DNA of 64,000 nucleotides from Frankia sp. AgB1.9 (GCF_016786355.1 NZ_JADWYX010000034.1:1-64000), one strand, 5' to 3'; positions 27,179-35,453 are shown, counted from the stretch's first letter. Program-made: numbers and translations. The notes: generated from the letters alone by a model not told the origin.

Positions 27179-27550
27179 ATGGAGCTGCTCGGCGATCTGG
27201 AGGCCGAGGTGATGGACCGGATGTGGGCACGGATCGAGCCCGCCACCGTGCGCGACATCCTCGGGGAACTGCAGCCGGTCCGCCCACTCGCGTACACCAC
27301 CGTCATGACCGTGATGGACCGGCTCTTTCAGAAGGGCTGGCTGACCCGCGAACGCGCCGGCCGGGGGTACGCCTACACCACGACCCTCTCGCGCAGCGAA
27401 TACACGGCCCGGCAGCTGAGCGAGGTGCTCTCCACCACCGACAACCGCGGTATGGCGCTCCTGCACTTCGTCCGGGCGATGGACACCGCCGAGGCCGAAG
27501 CGCTCAGCGACGCACTGCGCTGGCGAGCGCAGGAAAAGGGCACCCGCTGA
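27179..27550 (+). CDS. BlaI/MecI-family repressor 1
   Basis: 123 residues; ATG after GGAGGTGGG. The winged helix contains LGDLEAEVMDRMWAR, TVRDILGEL and the recognition helix in LAYTTVMTVMDRLFQKG. The C-terminal dimerisation helices carry ARQLSEVLSTTDN, near where BlaI proteins are cut by their M56 partner. It lacks the C-terminal CxC copper motif of CopY, so it is BlaI-like. It is coupled to the M56 gene, which begins two bases after its stop, and probably represses its own operator at 27078. Confidence 0.92.
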   Translation: MELLGDLEAEVMDRMWARIEPATVRDILGELQPVRPLAYTTVMTVMDRLFQKGWLTRERAGRGYAYTTTLSRSEYTARQLSEVLSTTDNRGMALLHFVRAMDTAEAEALSDALRWRAQEKGTR

Positions 27551-27551
27551 C

Positions 27552-28607
27552 GTGGTGACCCCCCTGCTCCTGGGCTACCTGCTCACCATGCTGTTCCTCA
27601 CGCCGCGGCTACTGCGGGGCGCCTCCTGGACGCGCCGGGCACCCCGGCTCGGCATCGGCCTGTGGCTCGCAGCCTGCCTGTCCACCATCGCGGCTTTCTG
27701 CCTCGCCGGCGTCGTGCTGGTCCTACCGGTGACGACCGTCGGCCACGCGATCATCTCGCTGGTCCTGACGTGCGCGATCTCCCTGCACCATGTGTCCCGA
27801 ACCGCGGCCTCGCTGGCGATGGACGCGGCCGGAGCCAGCGCGCTGGCGGCCGTCGCCGCCCGCCTGCTGTACGCGACAGCCACCGTCGCGCTACCCAGAC
27901 GGCGGCTGCGCCGACAACACGCCACCACGCTGCGCCTGCTCGGCCGCCACCATCCCAGCCACGACGGTGTCCTCGTCGTTGCGCACCCTGTCCCAGCGGT
28001 CTACTGCCTACCCGCCCGAGGCCGGCTCGTCGTCGTCTCCGAAGGCGCCCTGTCGCTGCTCGACCCACCGCTGCTCGACGCTGTCATCGCCCACGAGCAC
28101 GCCCACCTGCGCGGACACCACTACCTCATCACCACCGTCAGCGCAGTTCTCGCCCGAGCCTTCCCGAGACTGCCACTGTTCACCGCGGCAGAAGACGAGA
28201 TCCACCGCCTGGTCGAGATGGCCGCCGACGACAGTGCCGCCCGCCGCTCCACGCCGGACACTGTCGCCCGCGCACTACTCGACCTGGTCGCCGGCCAGCC
28301 ACCCGCGCCCCTGCTCGCGATGGCCGGCGTCGGCACGGCCGAACGAGTGCGCCGCCTGCTCACTCCGCACCCACCGCTCGGCCCCGCCGGCCGTTACCTC
28401 GCCGCCGCCGGCGCCATCACCCTCCTGTTCCTACCCATCGCTCTACCGACCGTCCCCGCATTCGTCGACCACACCGCCCACTGCCCGACATCGCTCGCCG
28501 CCGCCCACGCTGGCATCGCAATGGGCCGCGCCGGCTCCGACCTCGCCCTGGAGACAGCTGACGCGGTCATCGTCCGCGACGAACTCACCGCGATCCCCGC
28601 CGCCTAG
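27552..28607 (+). CDS. M56 (BlaR1-like) membrane peptidase with foreign C-terminus
   Basis: 351 residues from a GTG. N-terminal membrane helices, then the cytoplasmic zinc-peptidase domain with HEHAH in AVIAHEHAHLRGHH, as in BlaR1/MecR1 antirepressors that cleave BlaI. A last helix (YLAAAGAITLLFLPIALPTV) is followed by a short exported segment. From about residue 315 the sequence changes abruptly to AAAHAGIAMGRAGSDLALETADAV. That is the conserved cytoplasmic tail motif of a heavy-metal P-type ATPase, not an M56 sequence. A deletion has fused the two genes; the peptidase core remains complete. Confidence 0.85.
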   Translation: MVTPLLLGYLLTMLFLTPRLLRGASWTRRAPRLGIGLWLAACLSTIAAFCLAGVVLVLPVTTVGHAIISLVLTCAISLHHVSRTAASLAMDAAGASALAAVAARLLYATATVALPRRRLRRQHATTLRLLGRHHPSHDGVLVVAHPVPAVYCLPARGRLVVVSEGALSLLDPPLLDAVIAHEHAHLRGHHYLITTVSAVLARAFPRLPLFTAAEDEIHRLVEMAADDSAARRSTPDTVARALLDLVAGQPPAPLLAMAGVGTAERVRRLLTPHPPLGPAGRYLAAAGAITLLFLPIALPTVPAFVDHTAHCPTSLAAAHAGIAMGRAGSDLALETADAVIVRDELTAIPAA

Positions 28608-28831
28608 TCGCACAGAACCTGCTGATCGCCGCCCTGTTCATCACCGGACTCGTCATCTGGGACCTGACCGGCACCTTGCCGCTGCCGGTGGGCGTCGCCG
28701 GACACGAAGGCTCCACCGTCATCGTCGGCCTCAACGGGCTACGCCTGCTGGCGGACTCCGCCTGGCGGCCCGCCCTACCGAGAACGGCCGGTGAGCCCGC
28801 CGAGCGAGGTTCAGCTCGCCATCCCGCGTAA
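28490..28831 (+). pseudogene. 3' remnant of a heavy-metal P-type ATPase
   Basis: Begins in the M56 frame (AHAGIAMGRAGSDLALETADAVIVRDELTAIPA split over two motifs), where the usual [10 protein letters not shown] part is already lost. Near 28607 the frame changes to LVAQNLLIAALFITGLVIWD and GVAGHEGSTVIVGLNGLRLL, the last helices and tail of such ATPases, ending at 28831. A short stretch between IPAA and LVAQNL is missing. A second metal exporter therefore once stood here. Confidence 0.75.
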
Positions 28832-28930
28832 GCGGGAGGCACGTCCGACCCGCAGAGGGGCTGACTGGCACGCCGATCACGCCCCTGGATGGTGGGCCGT
28901 GCCGCAACCGGTCAGCGCCTCAGTTGGCCG

Positions 28931-29242
28931 TCAGTGTTTGACAAGCTGGTCGGCTGTCTCGCGGAGGGTGGCGAGGCGGTCGCGGTACTCCTTCTCGTCG
29001 ATCTCACCCCGGGCGAAGCGATCGGCGAGTACCTGCTCGGGCGACGGGCGGACAGGCCCATCGGTGGCTGAAGGCGCGGCGGGTGGCCGCATCTCGGAAC
29101 GACCCCGATCGCCGGCGTTGGTCAGCGCACGTACCACCAGTACCGCCCCGACGATGAGCACGGCCCAGAACACCAACATGCCCAAAGACATGGCGAGCCA
29201 GCCCCAGCCCCCCATGCCATGGCCATAGTGCCAGTACATCAT
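28931..29242 (-). CDS. SHOCT-domain small membrane protein
   Basis: 103 residues; ATG at 29242 after GGAGGTGACC. A short N-terminus with MMYWHYGHGMGGWGW precedes one membrane helix (LGMLVFWAVLIVGAVLVVRA). After a charged linker comes a C-terminal SHOCT motif, LADRFARGEIDEKEYRDRL. SHOCT proteins are common small membrane proteins, often next to copper or stress genes; the His/Met-rich start could bind metal. Function unknown. It is transcribed toward the ATPase remnant. Confidence 0.85.
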   Translation of the reverse strand: MMYWHYGHGMGGWGWLAMSLGMLVFWAVLIVGAVLVVRALTNAGDRGRSEMRPPAAPSATDGPVRPSPEQVLADRFARGEIDEKEYRDRLATLRETADQLVKH

Positions 29243-29556
29243 CACGGTCACCTCCCGAGGCGAGCGGACGGACGGCCGAATTGGGGCCCGTTCCGCACTC
29301 CCTCCTTTCAGGATGCGGCGACTCGCGCTGGAGCGCAGGTGCTGGACGGGCCGAGGCCACCGGGTCAACCCGCTCGCTGCCGCCTGCCCATCGGGACAGA
29401 TAGACCCTGGAGGGTCACCTGCGGCTTCCAGCCCAGCCACTCCCGACGACGACTAGAGGAGCATTCCATGCGCGTGGGCGACCATGCATGCCTCCCACGC
29501 TGATGTTGCAGTACGCGGGCTGGCTGGCCGGAAGGATGGGCGGTATCGGACGCGCG
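29243..29556. other. intergenic stretch with hairpin-coded mini-ORF
   Basis: No ordinary gene. Near its right end is a well-initiated 11-codon frame at 29468-29503 embedded in a hairpin (separate entry). Confidence 0.4.
29468..29503 (+). CDS. possible 11-codon leader peptide in a stem-loop
   Basis: ATG preceded by AGAGGAGCATTCC encodes MRVGDHACLPR and stops at 29503. The coding bases include a 7-base-pair stem, GCGTGGG (29472-29478) with CCCACGC (29494-29500). Actinobacteria use short Cys-containing leader peptides, but here the next gene on this strand is absent, so it may be an orphan leader, or the hairpin may simply end transcription of the opposing M56 gene. Confidence 0.25.
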   Translation: MRVGDHACLPR

Positions 29557-30480
29557 TCAGCGCTGGCGGGCGTATTCGGTGCGGGCGTGTTCGAAGCGGC
29601 GTTCGGTGCGGTGTTCGGTGTCGATGGCGGCGAGGACCGTTACCACGATCAGGGCGGTGACCCCCGCGGCGAGGATGCGGCGAGGCGGCGGCGCTGGCTG
29701 GAGAAGTGCGCGAGTGCGGTGGCCGACTTCGGTGTCGACGGCGGCGAGGACGCCGTGGCCGCGGGCGGCGGCGGCGCGGGCGAGGCCAGCGCGGGCGAGG
29801 GCGCGGGCGGCGACGGTTCGGTCGCCGGTGCCGGTGGCGGCGTCTTCGTCGGCCCAGCGTTCGGCGGCGAGGCGCACGGCGCGGGCTGGTCCACGCAGCA
29901 GAGGGTTCGCCGTGGCGGCGAGGTCGGCGAGCTGGGTGAAAAGGTGGTGGCGGTGGCGCAGGTGCGAGTCCTCGTGGGCGAGCAGGACGCGTCGCTCGTC
30001 GGCGGGTAGGGCGCGCAGCATGGCGGTCGAGACGACGATGCGCCCGGTGAGGCCGGGCAGCGTGTAGGCGTCGGGGTGCTCGTCGTCGATGACGATGAGG
30101 CCAGTGGGAGCCGGTCCGAGCCGCCGGCAGGCCCGCTCGGCGCCGGCGAGGTCACGCCCGATGCCGACCGCCTGCCAGAGCGCCGCGGCCAGCAGGAAGA
30201 CCATCGCCGCCGCGGGCAGGAGGCCGGCGCTCGCCGGTAGCGGGTCGCCGCCACGGACGACGCCGGCCGACCAGTGCCCCACGGCGACGAACGCGGGCAG
30301 CCGTGCCAGCAGCACGAACCCGGCGACGGCGAGCACGAAGCCCATCGCCAGCGCGGTGGTCAGGCAGGCGATGGTCAGCAGCCAGGCTGCGCTCGCGGGG
30401 GGCAGCCGCCGGCCGGCCCGCGGCCCGAATCCCGCGAGCAGCACGCTGGAGACGAACGGCACGAGCGCGACGAGGGTCAT
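29557..30480 (-). CDS. M56 (BlaR1-like) membrane peptidase 2
   Basis: 307 residues. About four membrane helices plus a cytoplasmic peptidase domain: zinc motif HEDSH in VLLAHEDSHLRHRHH, upstream VSTAMLRALPADERRVLL, and downstream AERWADEDAA supplying the third ligand region. Its start overlaps the stop of the BlaI gene (ATGA), so the two form a coupled operon. Without a penicillin-binding sensor domain, the trigger must be something other than direct beta-lactam binding. It is probably the antirepressor for BlaI-2. Confidence 0.88.
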   Translation of the reverse strand: MTLVALVPFVSSVLLAGFGPRAGRRLPPASAAWLLTIACLTTALAMGFVLAVAGFVLLARLPAFVAVGHWSAGVVRGGDPLPASAGLLPAAAMVFLLAAALWQAVGIGRDLAGAERACRRLGPAPTGLIVIDDEHPDAYTLPGLTGRIVVSTAMLRALPADERRVLLAHEDSHLRHRHHLFTQLADLAATANPLLRGPARAVRLAAERWADEDAATGTGDRTVAARALARAGLARAAAARGHGVLAAVDTEVGHRTRALLQPAPPPRRILAAGVTALIVVTVLAAIDTEHRTERRFEHARTEYARQR

Positions 30481-30950
30481 GGCGAGGTCTCCGCGGACTC
30501 GGAACCGAGGACGGTAGTTCCGGCGGTGGGGGTGCCGACGCTGTCGGCGTCGTTGCTCGTGACGTGGTCGTTCGGGCCGGCTTGGGCGCGCAGCAGCTCG
30601 GCGAGCAGACGTTCATCGTCGGGGCCGAGGTCAGCGACGAACCGGGCGAGCGCTTCGGCGCGGTTGGTGCCGCGGTCCAGGACGCGCGCCATCTGGCGGG
30701 CGGTGAGCGTCGCGTCGAGCGTGTCCGGCGCGACCGCGAGCGCGTAGGTGAACGAACGGCCGGCGGGCGTCCGGACGAGCGCTCCTTTCTCCTGCAGCCG
30801 GGCGAGCGTGGTCATCACCGTGGTGTAGGCCAAGGGCCGGCCGAGCGCCGCCAGCGCCTCGGCCGGGGTCAACGGCCGGCCAGCCGCCGCGAGCGCGGCG
30901 AACAGCTCCCGCTCCAGCGCTCCCGACCCGCGGTGAGCTTGCCCCGACAC
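30477..30950 (-). CDS. BlaI/MecI-family repressor 2
   Basis: About 157 residues. The winged helix shows LERELFAALAAAGRPLTP and recognition helix LAYTTVMTTLARLQEKG; the dimer helices include LTARQMARVLDRGTN. A Ser/Thr/Gly-rich tail of about 40 residues is extra. I prefer the GTG at 30950, because AGGAGG lies 11 bases upstream; a GTG at 30962 would overlap that ribosome site. The operator palindrome at 30966-30986 overlaps the promoter and ribosome-site region, so tight autoregulation is likely. Coupled to M56-2. Confidence 0.9.
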   Translation of the reverse strand: MSGQAHRGSGALERELFAALAAAGRPLTPAEALAALGRPLAYTTVMTTLARLQEKGALVRTPAGRSFTYALAVAPDTLDATLTARQMARVLDRGTNRAEALARFVADLGPDDERLLAELLRAQAGPNDHVTSNDADSVGTPTAGTTVLGSESAETSP

Positions 30951-30965
30951 TCTCGACGCCACCTC

Positions 30966-30986
30966 CTACTATCAAGCCGATAGTAG
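30966..30986. promoter_or_regulatory. BlaI-type operator before blaI-2
   Basis: CTACTAT-N7-ATAGTAG, a perfect 7-base inverted repeat immediately upstream of the blaI-2 ribosome site. The TACTA/TAGTA core matches the site at 27078 and the one at 31071. Confidence 0.75.
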
Positions 30987-31070
30987 TACCGCGCCTCCCA
31001 TACGCCCACGGCTTCACGTACCGCCACGTCCAGCCGGCCGGGCGTCCTTGCGTTCTCACAGGAACCCTCG

Positions 31071-31093
31071 TCTACTATTCGCCCAATAGTAGA
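31071..31093. promoter_or_regulatory. BlaI-type operator before the ABC exporter
   Basis: TCTACTATT-N5-AATAGTAGA, a perfect 9-base inverted repeat 24 bases before the ATPase start. It faces the 30966 site across about 85 bases, so one repressor can control both divergent operons. Confidence 0.78.
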
Positions 31094-31116
31094 TCGAGGC
31101 TGGGGTGGGAGGGCCT

Positions 31117-32100
31117 ATGGCAGCGACGCCGGCGGTGGAGGCGACGGGCCTGGTCAAGCGGTTCGGCGGCCTGGCGGCTGTGGATCATGTGGACCTGCGG
31201 GTCGAGGTCGGGGAGGTCTATGGGCTCCTCGGCCCGAACGGCGCCGGGAAGACGACGTTCCTGCGGATGCTGTTCGGGTTGATCCGGCCGGATGCCGGCC
31301 GGCTGCGGCTGTTCGGCCGCGGCTGGGCGGACGACGGGCCGGCGGCGTTGGAAGGGGTCGCGGGGTTCATCGAGAGCCCGCGCTTCTACCCGTACCTGTC
31401 TGGTCGTCGCAATCTGGAGCTGTTGGCCGGGCTCGACGGCGCCGGCGCGGGTCCTGAGGCGGTCGACCGGGTGCTCGACGTCGTGGATCTGGCTGGGCGG
31501 GCGGGTGACAAGGTCGGTGGCTACTCGTTCGGGATGCGTCAGCGGCTCGGTGTCGGCGCGTCGCTGCTGCGCGACCCGCGCCTGCTCGTGCTCGACGAGC
31601 CGGCGAACGGGCTGGACCCGGCGGGTATCCGTGACATGCGCGCGCTGGTGAAGCGCCTGGCCGGTAGCGGGCTGACGGTGCTGCTGAGTAGCCACAACAT
31701 GGACGAGGTCGAGGAGATCTGCGACAACGTCACGATCATGCGGACCGGTCGGGTCGCGTTCCACGGCTCGATCGACACGCTGCGCTCCCAGGCGCCAGAC
31801 CCGGCCCACCGCCTCGTGACCTCCGACGACGAGCGGGCGTTCGCCCTGGCCGCGGCACATCGCGACGTCACCGTGACCCGCCGGCCGGACGGGGCGCTCG
31901 CGCTGCGCGCCCAGCTCGACGGCACCGACGCCTACCTGATCGCCCTCGGACAGGCCGGCGTCGCCGTGCGCGCGCTCGCGTTGGAGGTGGCACCGCTGGA
32001 GTCGCTGTTCTTCATGCTCACCGACCCCGACCACACCGGCCCGGCTGCGCCGCTCCCCGCGGTGCCGGCACCAGCCCATCCGATCGGAGCGCGCTCATGA
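31117..32100 (+). CDS. ABC-2 type exporter ATP-binding protein
   Basis: About 327 residues. Walker A GPNGAGKTT, Q-loop region, signature YSFGMRQRLGVGASL, Walker B LLVLDEPANGLDP and switch His in LLSSHNMDEVEEI; a C-terminal extension with HRDVTVTRRPDG is typical of drug or antibiotic exporters of the DrrA/CcmA type. Start at the ATG after GGGAGGGCCT. The stop overlaps the permease start (ATGA). The operator directly upstream and the divergent BlaI-2 suggest induction by envelope stress. Confidence 0.92.
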   Translation: MAATPAVEATGLVKRFGGLAAVDHVDLRVEVGEVYGLLGPNGAGKTTFLRMLFGLIRPDAGRLRLFGRGWADDGPAALEGVAGFIESPRFYPYLSGRRNLELLAGLDGAGAGPEAVDRVLDVVDLAGRAGDKVGGYSFGMRQRLGVGASLLRDPRLLVLDEPANGLDPAGIRDMRALVKRLAGSGLTVLLSSHNMDEVEEICDNVTIMRTGRVAFHGSIDTLRSQAPDPAHRLVTSDDERAFALAAAHRDVTVTRRPDGALALRAQLDGTDAYLIALGQAGVAVRALALEVAPLESLFFMLTDPDHTGPAAPLPAVPAPAHPIGARS

Positions 32101-32960
32101 CCGCCACCGTCACGGCCGACGCCCCCACCAGGGCTGCCGAGGCCCGTGGGCGGGTCTGGGCCGCCTACCGCTGGGAGGCCGCGAAGCTGGTCGCGCAGGC
32201 CCGCACCCGCGCGACCCTCACGATCTGCCTGGTCGCGCCGTTCGTATTCGTCGTCCTGCTCGACCAGCAAAGCCAGGTACCCAAGGACACGCTGTTCGGC
32301 CGATGGATCCATGCCAGCGGTTTCGCCACCCCGCTGTTCATCCTCGGCTTCGCCAGCCAGTGGGTATTCCCGCTGCTGACGAGCATCGTCGCCGGCGACA
32401 TCTTCTCCAGCGAGGACCAGTACGGCACCTGGAAGACAATCCTGACCCGCTCCCATAGCCGGACGCAGATCTTCCTCGCGAAGACCCTCGCCGCTGCCAC
32501 GTTCGCGGTGCTCGTCATCGTCGTCCTCGGGCTCGCGACCCTGGCCGCCGGCTTGCTGCTGGTCGGGCACCAGCCGCTGGAAGGGCTGTCCGGGACCGTG
32601 CTGCCCTCAGGTCGCGCCGCCGACCTGGTCCTGGCGGCCTGGGCCACCACGCTGCCACCGCTCCTCGGCTTCACCGCGCTCGGGATCATGCTGTCGGTCC
32701 TGAGCCGCAACAGCGCCGTCGGTATCGCCGGACCGCTCGTGATCGGGCTGGTCATGCAGGTCTACACCTTCCTCAACGGCCCCGACGGCGTGCGCCACCT
32801 GCTGCTCGTCACGCCGTTCGACGCCTGGCACGGCCTCGCCCGAGACCACCCCTACTACGGGCCGCTGTGGCAGGGCGCGCTCGTCAGCGCCGGCTACGTC
32901 GTCGTCTGCCTGACCGTCGCCCACCTCGTGCTGCGTCGCCGCGACATCACCGGAGGCTGA
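32097..32960 (+). CDS. ABC-2 type exporter permease
   Basis: 287 residues with six predicted membrane helices (for example ATLTICLVAPFVFVVLL and AVLVIVVLGLATLAAGLLLV). It has the ABC-2 permease landmark GDIFSSEDQYGTWKTILTRS, where the first extramembrane helix meets the ATPase. It pairs with the preceding ATPase by a four-base overlap. Substrate unknown; lipids, peptides or antibiotics are usual for this class. A secreted lipoprotein gene follows after three bases. Confidence 0.9.
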   Translation: MTATVTADAPTRAAEARGRVWAAYRWEAAKLVAQARTRATLTICLVAPFVFVVLLDQQSQVPKDTLFGRWIHASGFATPLFILGFASQWVFPLLTSIVAGDIFSSEDQYGTWKTILTRSHSRTQIFLAKTLAAATFAVLVIVVLGLATLAAGLLLVGHQPLEGLSGTVLPSGRAADLVLAAWATTLPPLLGFTALGIMLSVLSRNSAVGIAGPLVIGLVMQVYTFLNGPDGVRHLLLVTPFDAWHGLARDHPYYGPLWQGALVSAGYVVVCLTVAHLVLRRRDITGG

Positions 32961-32963
32961 CCC

Positions 32964-33428
32964 ATGCGACCCCGAACCCGACCCCGCGCTGCCCGCGCGG
33001 CCCTCGTCGCGCTCGGCGCAGCCGGCGCGCTCGCCGGGCTCCTCGGCGGCTGCTCCACGGACGTGACCACACCCCGCGTCGAGCGCGCGCTCGGCCCGAC
33101 GTTCGCCAACCTCTATGTCCAGCAGCAGACCCTGCTCGGCCACCCGGGCCTGACAGCAGCCGCCGTCGCACCACGCACCACCTGCTCGCGGACCAACCCC
33201 GCCGCCCACAACAAGGGCGCCGGCAGCGACTGGATCTGCCAGGTCACCTGGACCGACATCCACCGCAAGGCCACGACCGGAAAGTTCGAACTGACCATCC
33301 ACCCGAACGGCTGCTACGAAGCCGGCGGACCCACCAAAGTCATCGGCCCGATCACGATCCGCGCCGCCAACGGCATGAACGTCACCAACCCGGTCTTCGA
33401 TTTCGACGGCTGCTTCGACACCACCTGA
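32964..33428 (+). CDS. lipoprotein of unknown function in the exporter operon
   Basis: 154 residues. An Arg-rich start and hydrophobic segment end in lipobox LLGGCS, so it is lipid-anchored outside the membrane. The mature part has four further cysteines (RTTCSRTN, WICQVTW, NGCYEAGG, DGCFDTT), likely two disulfides, and a beta-rich pattern (KFELTIHPNGCY). I recognise no family. It is only three bases behind the permease, so it is the third member of the BlaI-controlled exporter operon. Confidence 0.8.
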   Translation: MRPRTRPRAARAALVALGAAGALAGLLGGCSTDVTTPRVERALGPTFANLYVQQQTLLGHPGLTAAAVAPRTTCSRTNPAAHNKGAGSDWICQVTWTDIHRKATTGKFELTIHPNGCYEAGGPTKVIGPITIRAANGMNVTNPVFDFDGCFDTT

Positions 33429-33449
33429 ACAACCCTCGTGATCCGGCCG

Positions 33450-33687
33450 GGCGGGCGTGAACCAGCCGGATCGCGGCCGTCGGCACGATGACGTCCTGGA
33501 AGCCGCGCTCCAGCAGCCGGTCGCCGAGGACCGAGGCGCCGGCGCCGACATCCACGATCGGATCGCTCGGCGCTGGTCCCGCGGTTGCGACCAGGTCAAG
33601 CGAGCAGGCCGGCTCGGGAACCAGCTGACGTCGCTCACCGCCGATCGGCCGTAGACGCCGTCCCAATGCGCGCGCCGCTTCAGCGGC
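33450..33687 (-). pseudogene. class I SAM methyltransferase fragment
   Basis: One frame gives HPEPLKRRAHWDGVYGR and VSDVSWF; near 33618 it moves to EPACSLDLVATAGPAPSD and motif I, IVDVGAGASVLGDRLL, as in small ThiE/UbiE-like methyltransferases. After GFQDVIV the family sequence is lost. One base deletion and a 3' truncation make this a remnant; it begins at the end of the DUF2637 remnant. Confidence 0.6.
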
Positions 33688-33959
33688 TCAGGATGGGAGA
33701 CTCGGGTCAATTTCCGCCCAGCCGATAAGGAGCAGTGGTCCGACGGCGTCGAAGGCTGCTTGCCGTAGCGGCCGGCGATCAGGGGTTCCGCGATGTTCAA
33801 GGCGAGCGTTACCGTGCTCGCGAAGAGGAGGAGCCTTCGCGCCGAGCGCAGCACTTCCACCGAGCCACCGTTCACAGCGAGCTGCCGGCTGCCGAGTAGC
33901 AGACCGACGACCGACAGGTCGACCGCGGGCGCGACGAGCGGCGCCACCCATATCGGCAC
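33688..33959 (-). pseudogene. DUF2637 (SpdA-like) protein fragment, frameshifted
   Basis: GTG at 33959 starts PIWVAPLVAPAVDLSVVGLL and LLLFASTVTLALNIAEPLIAG, the membrane core of DUF2637 proteins found on actinobacterial plasmids and conjugative elements. Near 33756 one base is missing, and the natural end AAFDAVGPLLLIGWAEI continues in the next frame to 33688. The N-terminus is also short. It marks a second, decayed mobile element. Confidence 0.65.
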
Positions 33960-33984
33960 GCCGAGCCGTAGCCCGAGCGGTCAC

Positions 33985-34411
33985 TGGGCATCGTCCCTGG
34001 TCAGGGCGCGGGTAGCGACCGGTCGGACGGCAATTTCAGGACCAGCAACCAAGATCAAACGGTTCGGATGCTGGTACACATGGTCCACGCTCACTTCTGA
34101 TGTTTCCGCAGGTCAGCACGTCTGATATGGATCAGTTCGTCGGCCGGAGACCGGCTCGGGCGGCCGGTTGGCAGCCAGTCTCCGTCGGTGGCTTCGAGGC
34201 TTGCACGTGCCGCCATCAGGCAGGATGCGGTGCGTCTCTGGACAGCGCCTGTACGGCGGGGGACTCGCAAGTTGCGGCCCAACGGACCGATGTGGGTCAG
34301 AGCCGGCGGGCCTTGATCGTTTCCGGTGGTCGCGGCGACAACCGGGCTCTTAGGCCTGGGTCGTTGTGGCCGCTCTGTCCGGGTTCTGTCCTGGCCTGGG
34401 ACGATGCGGGT
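33985..34411. other. intergenic stretch, nothing recognised
   Basis: Frames in this region run upstream from the TPR gene but show no family similarity; I see no start signal or repeat here. Confidence 0.4.
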
Positions 34412-35044
34412 GTGGATCGAGACTGGTTCCGGGGTGCGGAGTGGGATGACTCGGCGCAGGCGGCCTTCGAGACGCGGTTGGCGCGTGCTCGCGAGTACAG
34501 TCGGCCGCAGTACCTTCGGATCAAGGCCGTGTGCCTGCGTAGGGCCGGCAACGCCGAAGCGGCTCGCGCGTTGTTCGAGCGGGTCGCCGACTTTCCCGGC
34601 GGGTCCCTGGGCGAGAAGGCGAGCGCTTGGGAGGAACTGGCCGAGCTTGCTGTCGAGCGCGGCGAGCGGGAGCTGGCCGAGCGGCTGTACCGGCGCGTTC
34701 AAGCGGAGCAGCCATCGTCGTCTGGAACGACAGGAACTATTGAGATCGCTTTGGCTGAACTCCTGCTCGACAAGGGTTTCGAGGAAGCCGCAGACGAGGC
34801 GTTCGCACTTTTGAGTTCGTGGATCGATCGCGCCGGGCTTAAATTCGACAACCATCTGTTCCGGTGGCATCTAAACCTTATTCGCTACGCGCAGATGGTC
34901 GGCAACGAGGAGACCGTTCGCCGGGCAGCGGCGACCGCGGTCACGTTGGCGACCCGTGGCCCGCGACTGCCGAGACACCCCACGGTTGGACTCGTCCACA
35001 CCGACGAGGCCACGTTGGAACGACTTCGTGCGCTGGCCGGATAG
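34412..35044 (+). CDS. TPR-like helical repeat protein
   Basis: About 210 residues from a GTG at 34412 (VDRDWFRGAEWDD). It is made of helix pairs with TPR character: YLRIKAVCLRRAGNAEAARA, AWEELAELAVERGERELAE, LAELLLDKGFEEAADEAF and HLNLIRYAQMVGNEETV. No catalytic domain or signal peptide is present, so it is likely a cytoplasmic scaffold. An open frame extends to 34100 without conserved sequence and was not used. Its relation to the neighbouring toxin-antitoxin pair is unknown. Confidence 0.75.
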   Translation: MDRDWFRGAEWDDSAQAAFETRLARAREYSRPQYLRIKAVCLRRAGNAEAARALFERVADFPGGSLGEKASAWEELAELAVERGERELAERLYRRVQAEQPSSSGTTGTIEIALAELLLDKGFEEAADEAFALLSSWIDRAGLKFDNHLFRWHLNLIRYAQMVGNEETVRRAAATAVTLATRGPRLPRHPTVGLVHTDEATLERLRALAG

Positions 35045-35181
35045 CTCCCGACCATCGCTCTCGGTCGGAGTCTCGTGGCGTTCGTATTAGCCTCCTCTGC
35101 CCCACAGGCTGAGCTGACGCGGTCGGTCGGTGGACGCGATCGCCACGTACCACCGAGTGGGGTAACCCCGCAGCGGGTAGT

Positions 35182-35197
35182 GTAGGTACGTACCTAC
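35182..35197. promoter_or_regulatory. palindromic operator of the toxin-antitoxin operon
   Basis: GTAGGTACGTACCTAC is a perfect 16-base palindrome just before the antitoxin ribosome site (GGGGAGG). Phd/VapB antitoxins autoregulate through such sites. Confidence 0.65.
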
Positions 35198-35213
35198 CGG
35201 GGAGGTGGTCGCG

Positions 35214-35453
35214 ATGACGATGGTCTCGTCGCGAGAGTTCAACCGGGACGTGAGCGCGGTCAAGCGCGCCGCCGCCAGCGGTCCCGTGATCATCACAGAT
35301 CACGGACGACCGTCACATGTGCTGCTCTCGTTCGCCGAGTATCAGCGGCTCACTGGAACCGCGGGCAGCCTGGGAGACGCGTTCGTCCTGGAAGAGGAGA
35401 TCGACTTCGAGCCTGTGCGTCCGCAGGACTCCCTGCGCGAGGTCGACCTGTGA
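35214..35453 (+). CDS. Phd/YefM-type antitoxin
   Basis: 79 residues from the ATG after GGGGAGGTGGTCGCG. The Phd fold is clear in SSREFNRDVSAVKRAA, GPVIITDHGRPSHVLLS and AEYQRLTG; the acidic C-terminus (FVLEEEIDFEPV) would wrap and inhibit the toxin. Its stop overlaps the toxin start by four bases (GTGA), giving coupled translation. It likely binds the palindrome upstream, with or without toxin. Confidence 0.92.
   Translation: MTMVSSREFNRDVSAVKRAAASGPVIITDHGRPSHVLLSFAEYQRLTGTAGSLGDAFVLEEEIDFEPVRPQDSLREVDL

Noticed and set aside
31075..32079. Long reverse frame opposite the ABC ATPase
   Set aside because: Walker and signature motifs lie on the forward strand; the reverse frame has none.
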